63,945 bases of DNA, taken from contig QIAN01000072.1 of assembly GCA_003225005.1 (NCBI GenBank), positions 1-63,945 on the forward strand. The letters run 5' to 3'. The notes beneath the pieces are model-generated. The model searched no databases. It was given only the letters and a program-made list of their open reading frames with translations, and was not told the origin of the DNA. The DNA comes from Acidobacteriota bacterium. Lineage in GTDB: Bacteria > Acidobacteriota > Terriglobia > Terriglobales > Acidobacteriaceae. Positions 27,901-35,206 of the stretch are shown here, piece after piece. Position 1 is the stretch's first letter; each line of letters opens with the position of its first letter. The translations under genes were made by a program, and so were the position numbers.

Positions 27901-28192
27901 GCTGGAAGTAAACTTTCAGCAATCCGATTCCGCTGATCGACTGCGATTCAATCCGGGATATGCCATTCACCGTAGTGGAATATCCCCGCTCGCTGATGAG
28001 CACGACGCGGCGTTCCATGTCCTGCGCCGACAGCCCTGGATAATTCCACACCACGATCACCACGGGAATATTGATCACCGGAAAAATATCGACGGTCATG
28101 CGCGTGACCGACAATACGCCCAGCAGCATGATCAGGAAGCATGAGACGGCGATGGTATAAGGGCGCCGCAGCGCCAGACGCACTAGCCACAT
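24923..28192 (-). CDS. RND multidrug efflux transporter, AcrB/HAE1 family
   Basis: A 1,089-residue inner-membrane pump driven by protons. Twelve membrane helices are expected: one at the N-terminus, five after the first periplasmic part (about residue 335-470), one near 540, and five at the C-terminus. The proton-relay segment GMLVDDATVEIENI in helix 4 keeps both acidic residues. Length is slightly above the usual 1,030-1,050, partly through a Pro/Gln-rich insertion near residues 795-820 (LPGSAAALQPASLPQTQP). It is first in a two-gene operon with its adaptor. No outer-membrane factor gene (TolC/OprM type) is in the window. A LysR gene is divergent, 190 bases away. Confidence 0.93.
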   Translation of the reverse strand: MWLVRLALRRPYTIAVSCFLIMLLGVLSVTRMTVDIFPVINIPVVIVVWNYPGLSAQDMERRVVLISERGYSTTVNGISRIESQSISGIGLLKVYFQPGTDIGGAIAQISSVSSTILRIAPPGITPPSVIQFSATNVPVAQLTVSSATLPEQQLYDYGLNFIRVRLFTIPGLSTPAPFGGKERQIIVNLNPQALAAKGLSAGDAVAALQSSNVILPAGDARIGSTDYVVRLNSSPDTVAQFRSIPIKVVGSAPVLLGDVAEVSDSFAEQRAIVHVNGKRATYLAILKHSDASTLAVVEATKDTLPVIKASAPQGMDLKIDFDQSVFVRAAILGVVREAILSSVLVSLMILVFLGSWRSVIIVCTSIPLAIFTSIMGLNLSGDTINIMTLGGLALAIGMLVDDATVEIENINRNFDMGKPITVAILDGASQIAVPAIVATLAICIVFFPVVLLSGASRYLFTPMALAVVLAMLASYVLSRTLVPTLSRFLFEGHHASGPATKSPEALRSQGIGARFNARRERAFERLQSFYGGILEVVLHHRVFALVIFGLVCGLTGLLVLVIGTDFFPSVDVGLMKLHFRAPIGTRIEDTEKLLMRVEARIREIIPAGEIDTINDLQGVPTSYNLAFVSTDNVGDMDAEVLIALKPQHHPTAGYMQRIRDELPREFPGSGFYFQSADIVSQVLNFGVPSPVDIQVEGPNLDQSYDIARQLQEQISKVPGAVDVHIKQAIRYPALRINVDRERAAELGLTEQSVANSMLISLSSSALVAPSYFLNPVNNVNYIVAVRIPPERFDSVNTLMNTPLSLPGSAAALQPASLPQTQPVPQPQYETLANVSTAVPESVPAEVNHYTVQRVIDINANLQGRDLGSVVGGIEKKIDAFGKLPTGMRITVHGQYEVMNQSFRSLALGLILAIVLVYLLIVVLFQSWLDPFIIMIAVPGALVGILWMLALTGTTINVESLMGAIMAVGIATSNSILLVSYANDARVENNVSPLEAALEAGKTRLRPVLMTALAMIIGMVPMALALGEAGEQNAPLGRAVIGGLLVATVVTLFVVPVVYSLLRKDFPTRQLLDEKFAAEARGEVFTTEAR

Positions 28193-28382
28193 AAATTGGT
28201 TTGCGACTTAGACGGCTGAAATGAGACTTCTTCGGAAGGCAACGTCATCGGTGTTGGATTCCGTACGGTGCCGGAAAGTCGAAATAAAATTTTCCAGAAC
28301 TACTATGCTCCGAAAGCGGCTGATACGTCTAATACATAAAACATAGCCAGTGATATTGCTCCGGCATTACAATGGCTGGAGC
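28193..28382. promoter_or_regulatory. Divergent promoter region between the RND operon and its LysR regulator
   Basis: A 190-base AT-richer space between two divergent starts, the usual site for a LysR-type operator. Candidate T-N11-A elements include CTATGCTCCGAAAGC and ATACATAAAACATAG (around 28303-28345), but none stands out as a clear dyad, so the exact site is not assigned. Confidence 0.45.
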
Positions 28383-29348
28383 ATGGAACTGCGTCAATTG
28401 CGTTATTTCGTGGCTGTGGCCGAGGAATTGCACTTTGGACATGCCGCGCGCCGGTTGCGCATTGCCCAACCTGCCCTGAGCCGTCAGATCCAGGCCCTGG
28501 AACGTGAGCTCGAAGTGATGCTGTTGTTCCGCAACCGGCGCCGGGTTCAGGTCACGCCCGCCGGGCAAGTGTTCCTGGAACGTAGTCGCCTCCTGCTCTC
28601 CCGAGCCGAAGAGGCGATCGGGGCAGCGCAGAGAGTGAGCGAAGGGAGCAGCGGTTCGCTCAAGCTTGGATTTGTGGGCTCAGCGACCTATGATGCGATT
28701 CCATCGATCTTGCGGTGTTTCCACCAAAATGTGCCACGAGTCGAGTTAACTCTTTCTGAGATGACGGTTCACGTTCAGTTGGAGGCTTTGGCGGAAAAGC
28801 GGATCGACCTCGGGTTCCTCCGGCTCCCGGCGAGAGCCGAAGGGTTAGTGTTTCGCACGGTTTCCCGGGAGGCTTTGCTCATTGCCTTGCCCAGTTCCCA
28901 TGCCCTTGCTCAGATTCCTGTACTGCGTTTGTCTTCGCTGGCAGGGGAACCGTTCATTCTTTATCCTGACCATCCCCGGCCGAGTTGGGCGGAATTTATT
29001 GTTGGTCTGTGCCAGCAGGCTGGCTTTCGACCCACGATCGCGCAACGCACAGTGGAGATACAGACCACCCTCAGTTTGGTGGCCGCTGGCATGGGCGTCT
29101 CGATCGTGCCGGCCTGTGTAAGCAATATTCCACGCAAGGACGTCGTCTACCGCCGCCTCAGCGGAGTACGTGCGCGTACCCAACTTCTGGCAGCTTATCG
29201 CGCAGAGGACACTTCCCCAGTTTTGCGCAGCTTCTTGAGACTCATGTGGCAGATGCTCCGCATCGATCGTGCTCGCGCCGAACAGCGAATCAGCGAACGT
29301 ATGGGCCATGCTGGCTGTGAACATGGACGATCACCATCGGCTGCCTGA
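28383..29348 (+). CDS. LysR-family transcriptional regulator
   Basis: A 321-residue regulator. The N-terminal winged helix is typical (MELRQLRYFVAVAEELHFG, AARRLRIAQPALSRQIQALE), followed by the linker helix and a periplasmic-binding-protein-like effector domain (about residues 90-295, with SSGSLKLGFVGSATYDAIPS). Start ATG-28383 begins exactly at the family N-terminus; the frame open to 28350 is not needed. The gene is divergent from the RND operon, so it probably controls that pump. The effector is unknown. Confidence 0.92.
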   Translation: MELRQLRYFVAVAEELHFGHAARRLRIAQPALSRQIQALERELEVMLLFRNRRRVQVTPAGQVFLERSRLLLSRAEEAIGAAQRVSEGSSGSLKLGFVGSATYDAIPSILRCFHQNVPRVELTLSEMTVHVQLEALAEKRIDLGFLRLPARAEGLVFRTVSREALLIALPSSHALAQIPVLRLSSLAGEPFILYPDHPRPSWAEFIVGLCQQAGFRPTIAQRTVEIQTTLSLVAAGMGVSIVPACVSNIPRKDVVYRRLSGVRARTQLLAAYRAEDTSPVLRSFLRLMWQMLRIDRARAEQRISERMGHAGCEHGRSPSAA

Positions 29349-29616
29349 CCGCCGCGCTCGGGTACGGGCCACCGCCGCCTCATAAAGGCGTGACGATCCC
29401 ATTATTTTTGTGCAGATGAGTGGAGGTACCTTTGCGCGAGGTGCGGTGCAACTCCAAATCTTGCACCCCCGTGGTTGGCAAGAGCATCCATAGGTAAGCG
29501 CCGTCGGGATGTGCTTCGCCGCTCCCGGCTTGACGAAGGGAGCAAGCCTGAGCTTAAATCTTGGGGTCAGCACGTCCAAGCGGAAATTCCAAACTGAATC
29601 ACTAGAGGAGACTAAC

Positions 29617-30276
29617 GTGTCCTTACGTATCAACGACACAGCCCCCAACTTTACCGCTGAAACCACGCAAGGCACGATCAACTTTCACGAGTGGATCGGC
29701 GACGGCTGGGCAATCTTGTTTTCCCATCCGAAAGATTTCACTCCCGTGTGCACCACTGAACTTGGTTACATGGCGGGACTCCAGCCTGAGTTCGCCAAGC
29801 GAAACACCAAGATCCTCGGGCTGAGCGTGGACCCGGTAACCAATCACAGTAAGTGGGCGGCGGACATTGAAGAGACTCAGGGTCACAAGGTCAGCTTTCC
29901 AATGATCGGCGACCCGGAGCTCAAGATCGCCAAGCTCTACGACATGTTACCGGCAGCGAGCGGAAACACGGCCGAGGGACGCACCGCAGCAGACAATGCT
30001 ACCGTGCGCACGGTATTCGTGGTAGGTCCGGACAAGAAGATCAAGCTTCAACTCAGCTACCCAATGAGCACCGGCCGCAACTTCGATGAAGTGCTGCGCG
30101 TTCTCGACTCGATGCAGCTCACCGCAAAGCACAAAGTTGCGACGCCGGTAAATTGGAAGCAGGGTGAAGAGGTCATCATTCTGCCATCTGTATCCAATGA
30201 CGAAGCGAAAGCCAAATATCCGAATGGCTGGAAATCGCCAAAGCCTTACCTGCGGATTGTGCCTCAGCCCAAGTAG
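29617..30276 (+). CDS. 1-Cys peroxiredoxin (Prx6 family)
   Basis: A 219-residue peroxiredoxin. The peroxidatic site is HPKDFTPVCTTELG; no second resolving Cys is seen, and the C-terminal extension (VNWKQGEEVIILPSVSNDEA...) is that of the Prx6/AhpC-1Cys group. Members reduce hydroperoxides, and some also phospholipid hydroperoxides. The start is GTG-29617 with GAGGAG at 29605-29610; the 36 upstream in-frame residues are outside the family. It is the second peroxiredoxin gene within 8 kb. Confidence 0.93.
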   Translation: MSLRINDTAPNFTAETTQGTINFHEWIGDGWAILFSHPKDFTPVCTTELGYMAGLQPEFAKRNTKILGLSVDPVTNHSKWAADIEETQGHKVSFPMIGDPELKIAKLYDMLPAASGNTAEGRTAADNATVRTVFVVGPDKKIKLQLSYPMSTGRNFDEVLRVLDSMQLTAKHKVATPVNWKQGEEVIILPSVSNDEAKAKYPNGWKSPKPYLRIVPQPK

Positions 30277-30328
30277 CTCTCGGCGCCCTATTGATCGCAA
30301 CTTGATCGCAACCCGGGGTTTAGGAAAT

Positions 30329-31231
30329 GTGCATCTAAGAAGCGTGACTTTTGCCACACTTAGGAATGCGGTGGCGAACGCCTATCGCGACGTGCTCAAA
30401 AACCACACCTTTCAGGTGGCAGCCGCATTGTCCTATTACTTCGTTTTGGCGGTTTTCCCCGCACTAATTTTTTTATCCGCGGTTGTAGGATTCATCCCGC
30501 TTCCTGACCTTTTTGGTCACGTGCTGGTTTCAATGGGACGGGTTCTGCCGACGGACTCTATGCGGATGGTGTATTCCGTTTTGGCGGACGTGCTGGCCAC
30601 AAATCGGGGTGCATGGCTTTCCTTTGGAATGTTGGGCACGCTGTGGGTAGTCTCGGCGGCGTTCGATGCAACGATTGAAGCGTTGGACATTGCCTACGAA
30701 GTGAAAGACGATCGTCCATTCTGGAAGTCCCGGCTCCTGGCGCTGGCCCTCGCGGCGATCAGCGGAGGGCTCTTGCTGGTGGCCCTGGCCGTACTGATTG
30801 TTGGTCCGCGCTTTGGAGCATGGCTGGCCAGCAGAATGGCGCTTTCGGGCGGGTTTGTTTTTCTGTGGCCCGCCATCCATTGGATCATCGCCACCACCTT
30901 TACCATAGTTGCGGTTGAAGTCATCTATTTCCTTGCTCCCAATGTGAAACAGCGATTTCTGGCGACCCTGCCCGGAGCGCTGCTGGCCGTGACGTCTTGG
31001 ATTGGGCTGTCATACTTGCTCGGCATCTATTTCCGGCATTTTGCAAACTTCAACAGAACGTACGGGACCCTGGGCGGATTCATCGCATTCATGGTCTGGC
31101 TCTATTGGACGTCATTTTTCCTGTTGGTCGGCGGCGAACTCAACGCCGAACTGGCCAAGGAAAGTCGCAGAGGGCAGCTGCGCCAGAAGGATGCCGCTGG
31201 CCCTGCAGAACGTCTCGACGGTGCGGCGTAA
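30329..31231 (+). CDS. YihY/UPF0761-type inner membrane protein (formerly called ribonuclease BN-like)
   Basis: About 300 residues with six membrane helices. It shows the family hallmarks: AALSYYFVLAVFPALIFL in helix 1, WVVSAAFDATIEALDIAYEVKDDRPFWKSRLLAL, LAPNVKQRF, and the C-terminal YGTLGGFIAFMVWLYWTSFFLLVGGELNAEL. The start is either GTG-30329 (AGGAA close upstream) or GTG-30344 (TAAGAAG upstream). It follows the peroxiredoxin gene by 52 bases and may be co-transcribed. The function of the family is not established. Confidence 0.88.
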   Translation: MHLRSVTFATLRNAVANAYRDVLKNHTFQVAAALSYYFVLAVFPALIFLSAVVGFIPLPDLFGHVLVSMGRVLPTDSMRMVYSVLADVLATNRGAWLSFGMLGTLWVVSAAFDATIEALDIAYEVKDDRPFWKSRLLALALAAISGGLLLVALAVLIVGPRFGAWLASRMALSGGFVFLWPAIHWIIATTFTIVAVEVIYFLAPNVKQRFLATLPGALLAVTSWIGLSYLLGIYFRHFANFNRTYGTLGGFIAFMVWLYWTSFFLLVGGELNAELAKESRRGQLRQKDAAGPAERLDGAA

Positions 31232-31289
31232 CATCCTGAATATCACGTTTTTGGCGAGGTGATTTGCCCTCCCAGGTCAAGGCCAGTCG

Positions 31290-34200
31290 TTAGAATCTCT
31301 TGTGAAATTTGCCATCCACCGATACCCCTCCCACCTGGTCGCGAGCCACGCTGACCGACCACCGTTTACTGATCTGGTAGTCGCCTTGGACGATCTGGCT
31401 GCCGGGCTGCGAGATGTCGGTGGAGAAGGTAAATAGGAAATTCTTCGTCACACGTTGCTGCAGAGCAATGCGAGCGGAAGGATTCTGATTGCTGCCGCCG
31501 AGCAGCGGATCGACCTGCAAGCTGGAGATACCCGCAAACTTCTGAACGCTGCTGGTAACCTGGCTGGCGGCTTGCGAAGCGATCATTGCATCCGTGCTCT
31601 GGCTGGCAGCAGCGGACTCCTGGGTGGTCTTTCCGCGAGCAATCAGGTTGATAATGTCGGCGGTCGCCAGCGGCGGATCTGAGGTATAGGAAGTGGAGAG
31701 CGTGTCGAACGGCCCGCGCAACGTGAGCGTCAGGTTGTACTGCTCAACGGTTGTGTTAACCGAAACGTTCAACACCGGTTCCGTTTGGTTGGGGTCGTCA
31801 AACGTGATGATGCCGCGCTGAAGCTGGTAGCGGACGTTCCTGTAGAAAAGCTCTCCGGAGGTCAGGTCGGTTCTGCCAGTGATCACCGGGTTCGCAGCGG
31901 TTCCAATGAGGCGCACGTTCACTCGCCCCTCCATGCTCACCTGCGAACTGGTTGCGCTCAGTTGGCCTTTGGACTGCACTCCAATGGAGAGTTTGACGTT
32001 ATCAGCAAAGCCAGGTTGAGCGGGGACGCTGTTGCCGCTGAACTGATCGCTGAACTCGGCGAGATCGAAATCCGGCGTGAACGAGAGAGCATCGATGAGC
32101 ACGCGGCCGTTCACCACCGATGATTCCGTCGTCCCGATGAACATAAGGTTGCCGTCCAGAACAGCTCTGAGCCCGTCGGGATACCGTAAGCGCACCGAGT
32201 TGCTTTGCAGGGAAACGTTAAATTGCAGGTTGGGCCGATAGGTGACCGATCCCCCCATGGTTACCAGACCTCCTCCAACCTGGCCGGTGAAGCTGGAGAT
32301 CTGAACCCGGTTGTTGTTGATATCAAGGATTCCGTTTAATTTTTCCACGCCCAGCGGAGCGGTCGGAGTCGCTATGGCGACGTCGTTTAGGTGTACTTGC
32401 CCATGTACGGCAGGGCTTGTCGCCGATCCCGAGGCGCGAATATCGAGGGCAAGCGTTCCCGAACTCTGCACATCTGGCTGAATGAGGCGAAGAAGGCTAA
32501 CGTCTACGGAGCCCTCCGCAGTCAAGTTGGGAGCGGTATTTCCTCCAAGTGGGACGCTGCCTTGCACGCGCAGAGAAGTTCCCGTCCCACGAATTTCCGC
32601 CGGCTGAAGCGTAACCACGGAACGAGCGTAATCCGCGCGGATCGGGCCAGCAGTGCCGAGCTGCAATGATTGATAGCTCGCTTTAAGGACGGGGATTGTC
32701 AGGTGAGCCTCGACTTGAGACTTGTCCTTGAGCGGGCCTTTGAAGGTTGCATGGAATTCGGTCTCGCCTTTGAAACTCTCAGGCAAACTGGATACATACA
32801 TGGCGAGCAGCGGATCGAGCGGCACGCTAGTCGTGTCAATTGCCGCCTCGGTGTAGTAGTCGCCTGTGAGATTCACGCGTCCCTGTGCCTGAACCGAAGA
32901 TTGAGCAACCTGCGAACTAAGGTTCAAGTCTGCGCGCTGATTGGCAATGTGGAGTTCCGCTTTCATCTTCGAGATTGAATTCTGCCGAAATCGCAGCTCG
33001 GGCAGCTCCAAGCTGGCGATGAATTGAGGATTGTCCAGTGTTCCCTCGCCACTCGCAGTTGCTTTTAGCGTTGCCGTAAGCGGGACATTCTTGGCCTGCA
33101 CCGTGTGCAGCTTTTGCAAAACCAGAGACGGCGCATTCAGGCTGACCGTGTATGCCTTGGTTTTCGGGGTGTAGGCGAGGCTCGCATTCGCCGATCCTGC
33201 GGGCAAACTCACGTCCAAGGTAGAGGCAAGCGAACCCTTGTCTGCGCGGAACTTTACTTGCAAATTCTGAACCGGCTCGTCGTAAGCGCGCGCATTTACG
33301 ATCTTTGCAGACCCCGCTCCGACAGGATTGAGCTGTGAGCCGTGAACCGAAATTTCCGCAGACAAGTCACCCGAAACTGGGTATTGCAAGTTCGCCAGTT
33401 TTTGCAAATCTGTGACCGACATTCGTTGTACGGAAAGGTTAGCCGCAATCGGATCCGAAGGAATGTAGGACCAGTTACGCAATGCCACGTTGCCGCTGAA
33501 TGATGCCGATCCCTGGTGAGCGTTTACCAGAGATCCTCTCTGCAGCACCATCCGCGAGGGGTTTGCCTCCACCGAAATTTTCGCGCTCGTCCACTGGCTG
33601 CCTTGCACCTGGAGATTCTGCGCGTTCACTTGCCCGGCAAAATGAGGGCTTTTCATCGAACCGTGCATAGTTGCGTTCAATGCCGCCGAACCGGAGATGT
33701 CCGTTGCGCCAGTTTGACCGGGCCGCAAAGCTGAAGCCAACAGCGCGAGCTGATGCAGGTCGTTGGCCGCAGCCTGAATTTGCAGGTTCGAATTGTTGCT
33801 GACTTCTCCTTCTACGCTGAGTGTCGTCGAGGGCATGTGGAACGTGGTTTGCCGGAATGTTATGAGGGTCCGCGCCCCGTCGTATGACGCGTGAACCGAT
33901 CCATCGATCGGAATCTTGGCTGAAGACGGTCCCGTACGGCTGTTCGCAGCCCGCAGACGCAAGTCAGCACGCGCGATGACGTTACTGACGCTTCCCTTCC
34001 AGGACGCGTCGGCTGTGCCGTCAAGCCTACCCATCAGACTTACAGTTTTGGCGTCTGGCTTGCGAATGGCCTGCTGCGTGGCTTCGAGCGAGATACCGAC
34101 GAGGGACATTCGAACTCGAGAGACGGCGGTCGCATCCAGATTCTGAATAGTGAGATCAGCATTAACCCGGCCGCCTAGCAACTGGGCACCGATGTCACGG

Positions 34201-35198
34201 GCCTGCAGCGTACCGCTCGCGAGCTGATATCGTCCTTGAAGCTTGCGAAGATCCAGATGTCCTTGAGACGAAGAGGCGGCGATCGCTTCACTTGCCACTT
34301 GACCGTCGATCGTTAGGCAGCGCAGAAGAGGTTGCTGGGAACACCGGTAGTGAATCTTACCGCTTAGAGTCACATCACCCGCCGGAGTAACGGCCGGCGA
34401 CATCTGTCGAAAATCTTGCGTGTGAATCCGAACATCGTATTCGCCCTCGACCGTGGGATTGCCGTAGTCCGTCATATCAGCGTGCAGCGACACCGTCGAA
34501 GCTCCAACTTTCATCTCAGCCGATTCAAGCGATAAACCAGAGCGCGTAGCATGGAATTTTGCATGCAAACTGTGGGCAAGCGGAGAGTGGTCGGCATAGC
34601 GCAGGTGGCCGTGATCGTATGAAATCGAACCTCGGTAACGCGCCGCCAACAAATCAAAGCGAATTTCACTGCCAAGATTGAACAAGTCCGCATCGAGAGC
34701 GCTCTTCTTGTCGTTGTAATTGATCTGCCCGTTGCTCAGAAGCACATGTCGTATCGCCAGGTCGAAAACATCGGTATGGCTGTTGGTCTGGCTGGGTGGA
34801 GATTGAGGAATATTGCTCTTGCCTTCACGATCAACCCGCACATGCGCCACAGGATGATCGATACGAAGTTCGCTCAGAAAAACCTGGTGATCGAGGATAG
34901 ATTGAATCTTGAGGCCTAGGGTCAGCTTATCGATCTGCAACAACGGCGCTTGGTCCGACGACTCACGGCCATGCACGGTGATGCTGTAGAGATGCGCGGT
35001 GAACGTGGAAAGCTGGAAATCGAGATTCCCAATTTCGGTTCGTCCGCCAGTTGCATCATTTGTGCGCTGTACGATTGTGCGGAGCGCGTATGCCTTGAAG
35101 CCGCTGCTCTTCAAGTAGAAATATCCTCCCACGACGGCGACGAGAATCAAACTCACCAGCGCCGCCGCCGTCCATCCAATAATTCGTTGCCACCGCAT
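31290..35198 (-). CDS. tamB: Translocation and assembly module protein TamB (DUF490), AsmA-like
   Basis: A 1,302-residue protein with one N-terminal membrane anchor (IIGWTAAALVSLILVAVVGGYFYL), a very long beta-rich periplasmic body of repeating 20-30-residue units, and a C-terminal DUF490 region (about residues 960-1302, with FDDPNQTEPVLNVSVNTTV and ADIINLIARGKT). TamB-type proteins form a hydrophobic groove across the periplasm and serve lipid transport or outer-membrane protein assembly. AGGAGA lies five bases before the ATG. It directly follows a BamA/TamA-type gene (8-base gap), the classic tamA-tamB order. Confidence 0.9.
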   Translation of the reverse strand: MRWQRIIGWTAAALVSLILVAVVGGYFYLKSSGFKAYALRTIVQRTNDATGGRTEIGNLDFQLSTFTAHLYSITVHGRESSDQAPLLQIDKLTLGLKIQSILDHQVFLSELRIDHPVAHVRVDREGKSNIPQSPPSQTNSHTDVFDLAIRHVLLSNGQINYNDKKSALDADLFNLGSEIRFDLLAARYRGSISYDHGHLRYADHSPLAHSLHAKFHATRSGLSLESAEMKVGASTVSLHADMTDYGNPTVEGEYDVRIHTQDFRQMSPAVTPAGDVTLSGKIHYRCSQQPLLRCLTIDGQVASEAIAASSSQGHLDLRKLQGRYQLASGTLQARDIGAQLLGGRVNADLTIQNLDATAVSRVRMSLVGISLEATQQAIRKPDAKTVSLMGRLDGTADASWKGSVSNVIARADLRLRAANSRTGPSSAKIPIDGSVHASYDGARTLITFRQTTFHMPSTTLSVEGEVSNNSNLQIQAAANDLHQLALLASALRPGQTGATDISGSAALNATMHGSMKSPHFAGQVNAQNLQVQGSQWTSAKISVEANPSRMVLQRGSLVNAHQGSASFSGNVALRNWSYIPSDPIAANLSVQRMSVTDLQKLANLQYPVSGDLSAEISVHGSQLNPVGAGSAKIVNARAYDEPVQNLQVKFRADKGSLASTLDVSLPAGSANASLAYTPKTKAYTVSLNAPSLVLQKLHTVQAKNVPLTATLKATASGEGTLDNPQFIASLELPELRFRQNSISKMKAELHIANQRADLNLSSQVAQSSVQAQGRVNLTGDYYTEAAIDTTSVPLDPLLAMYVSSLPESFKGETEFHATFKGPLKDKSQVEAHLTIPVLKASYQSLQLGTAGPIRADYARSVVTLQPAEIRGTGTSLRVQGSVPLGGNTAPNLTAEGSVDVSLLRLIQPDVQSSGTLALDIRASGSATSPAVHGQVHLNDVAIATPTAPLGVEKLNGILDINNNRVQISSFTGQVGGGLVTMGGSVTYRPNLQFNVSLQSNSVRLRYPDGLRAVLDGNLMFIGTTESSVVNGRVLIDALSFTPDFDLAEFSDQFSGNSVPAQPGFADNVKLSIGVQSKGQLSATSSQVSMEGRVNVRLIGTAANPVITGRTDLTSGELFYRNVRYQLQRGIITFDDPNQTEPVLNVSVNTTVEQYNLTLTLRGPFDTLSTSYTSDPPLATADIINLIARGKTTQESAAASQSTDAMIASQAASQVTSSVQKFAGISSLQVDPLLGGSNQNPSARIALQQRVTKNFLFTFSTDISQPGSQIVQGDYQISKRWSVSVARDQVGGVSVDGKFHKRF

Positions 35199-35206
35199 AG
35201 CTTCTC

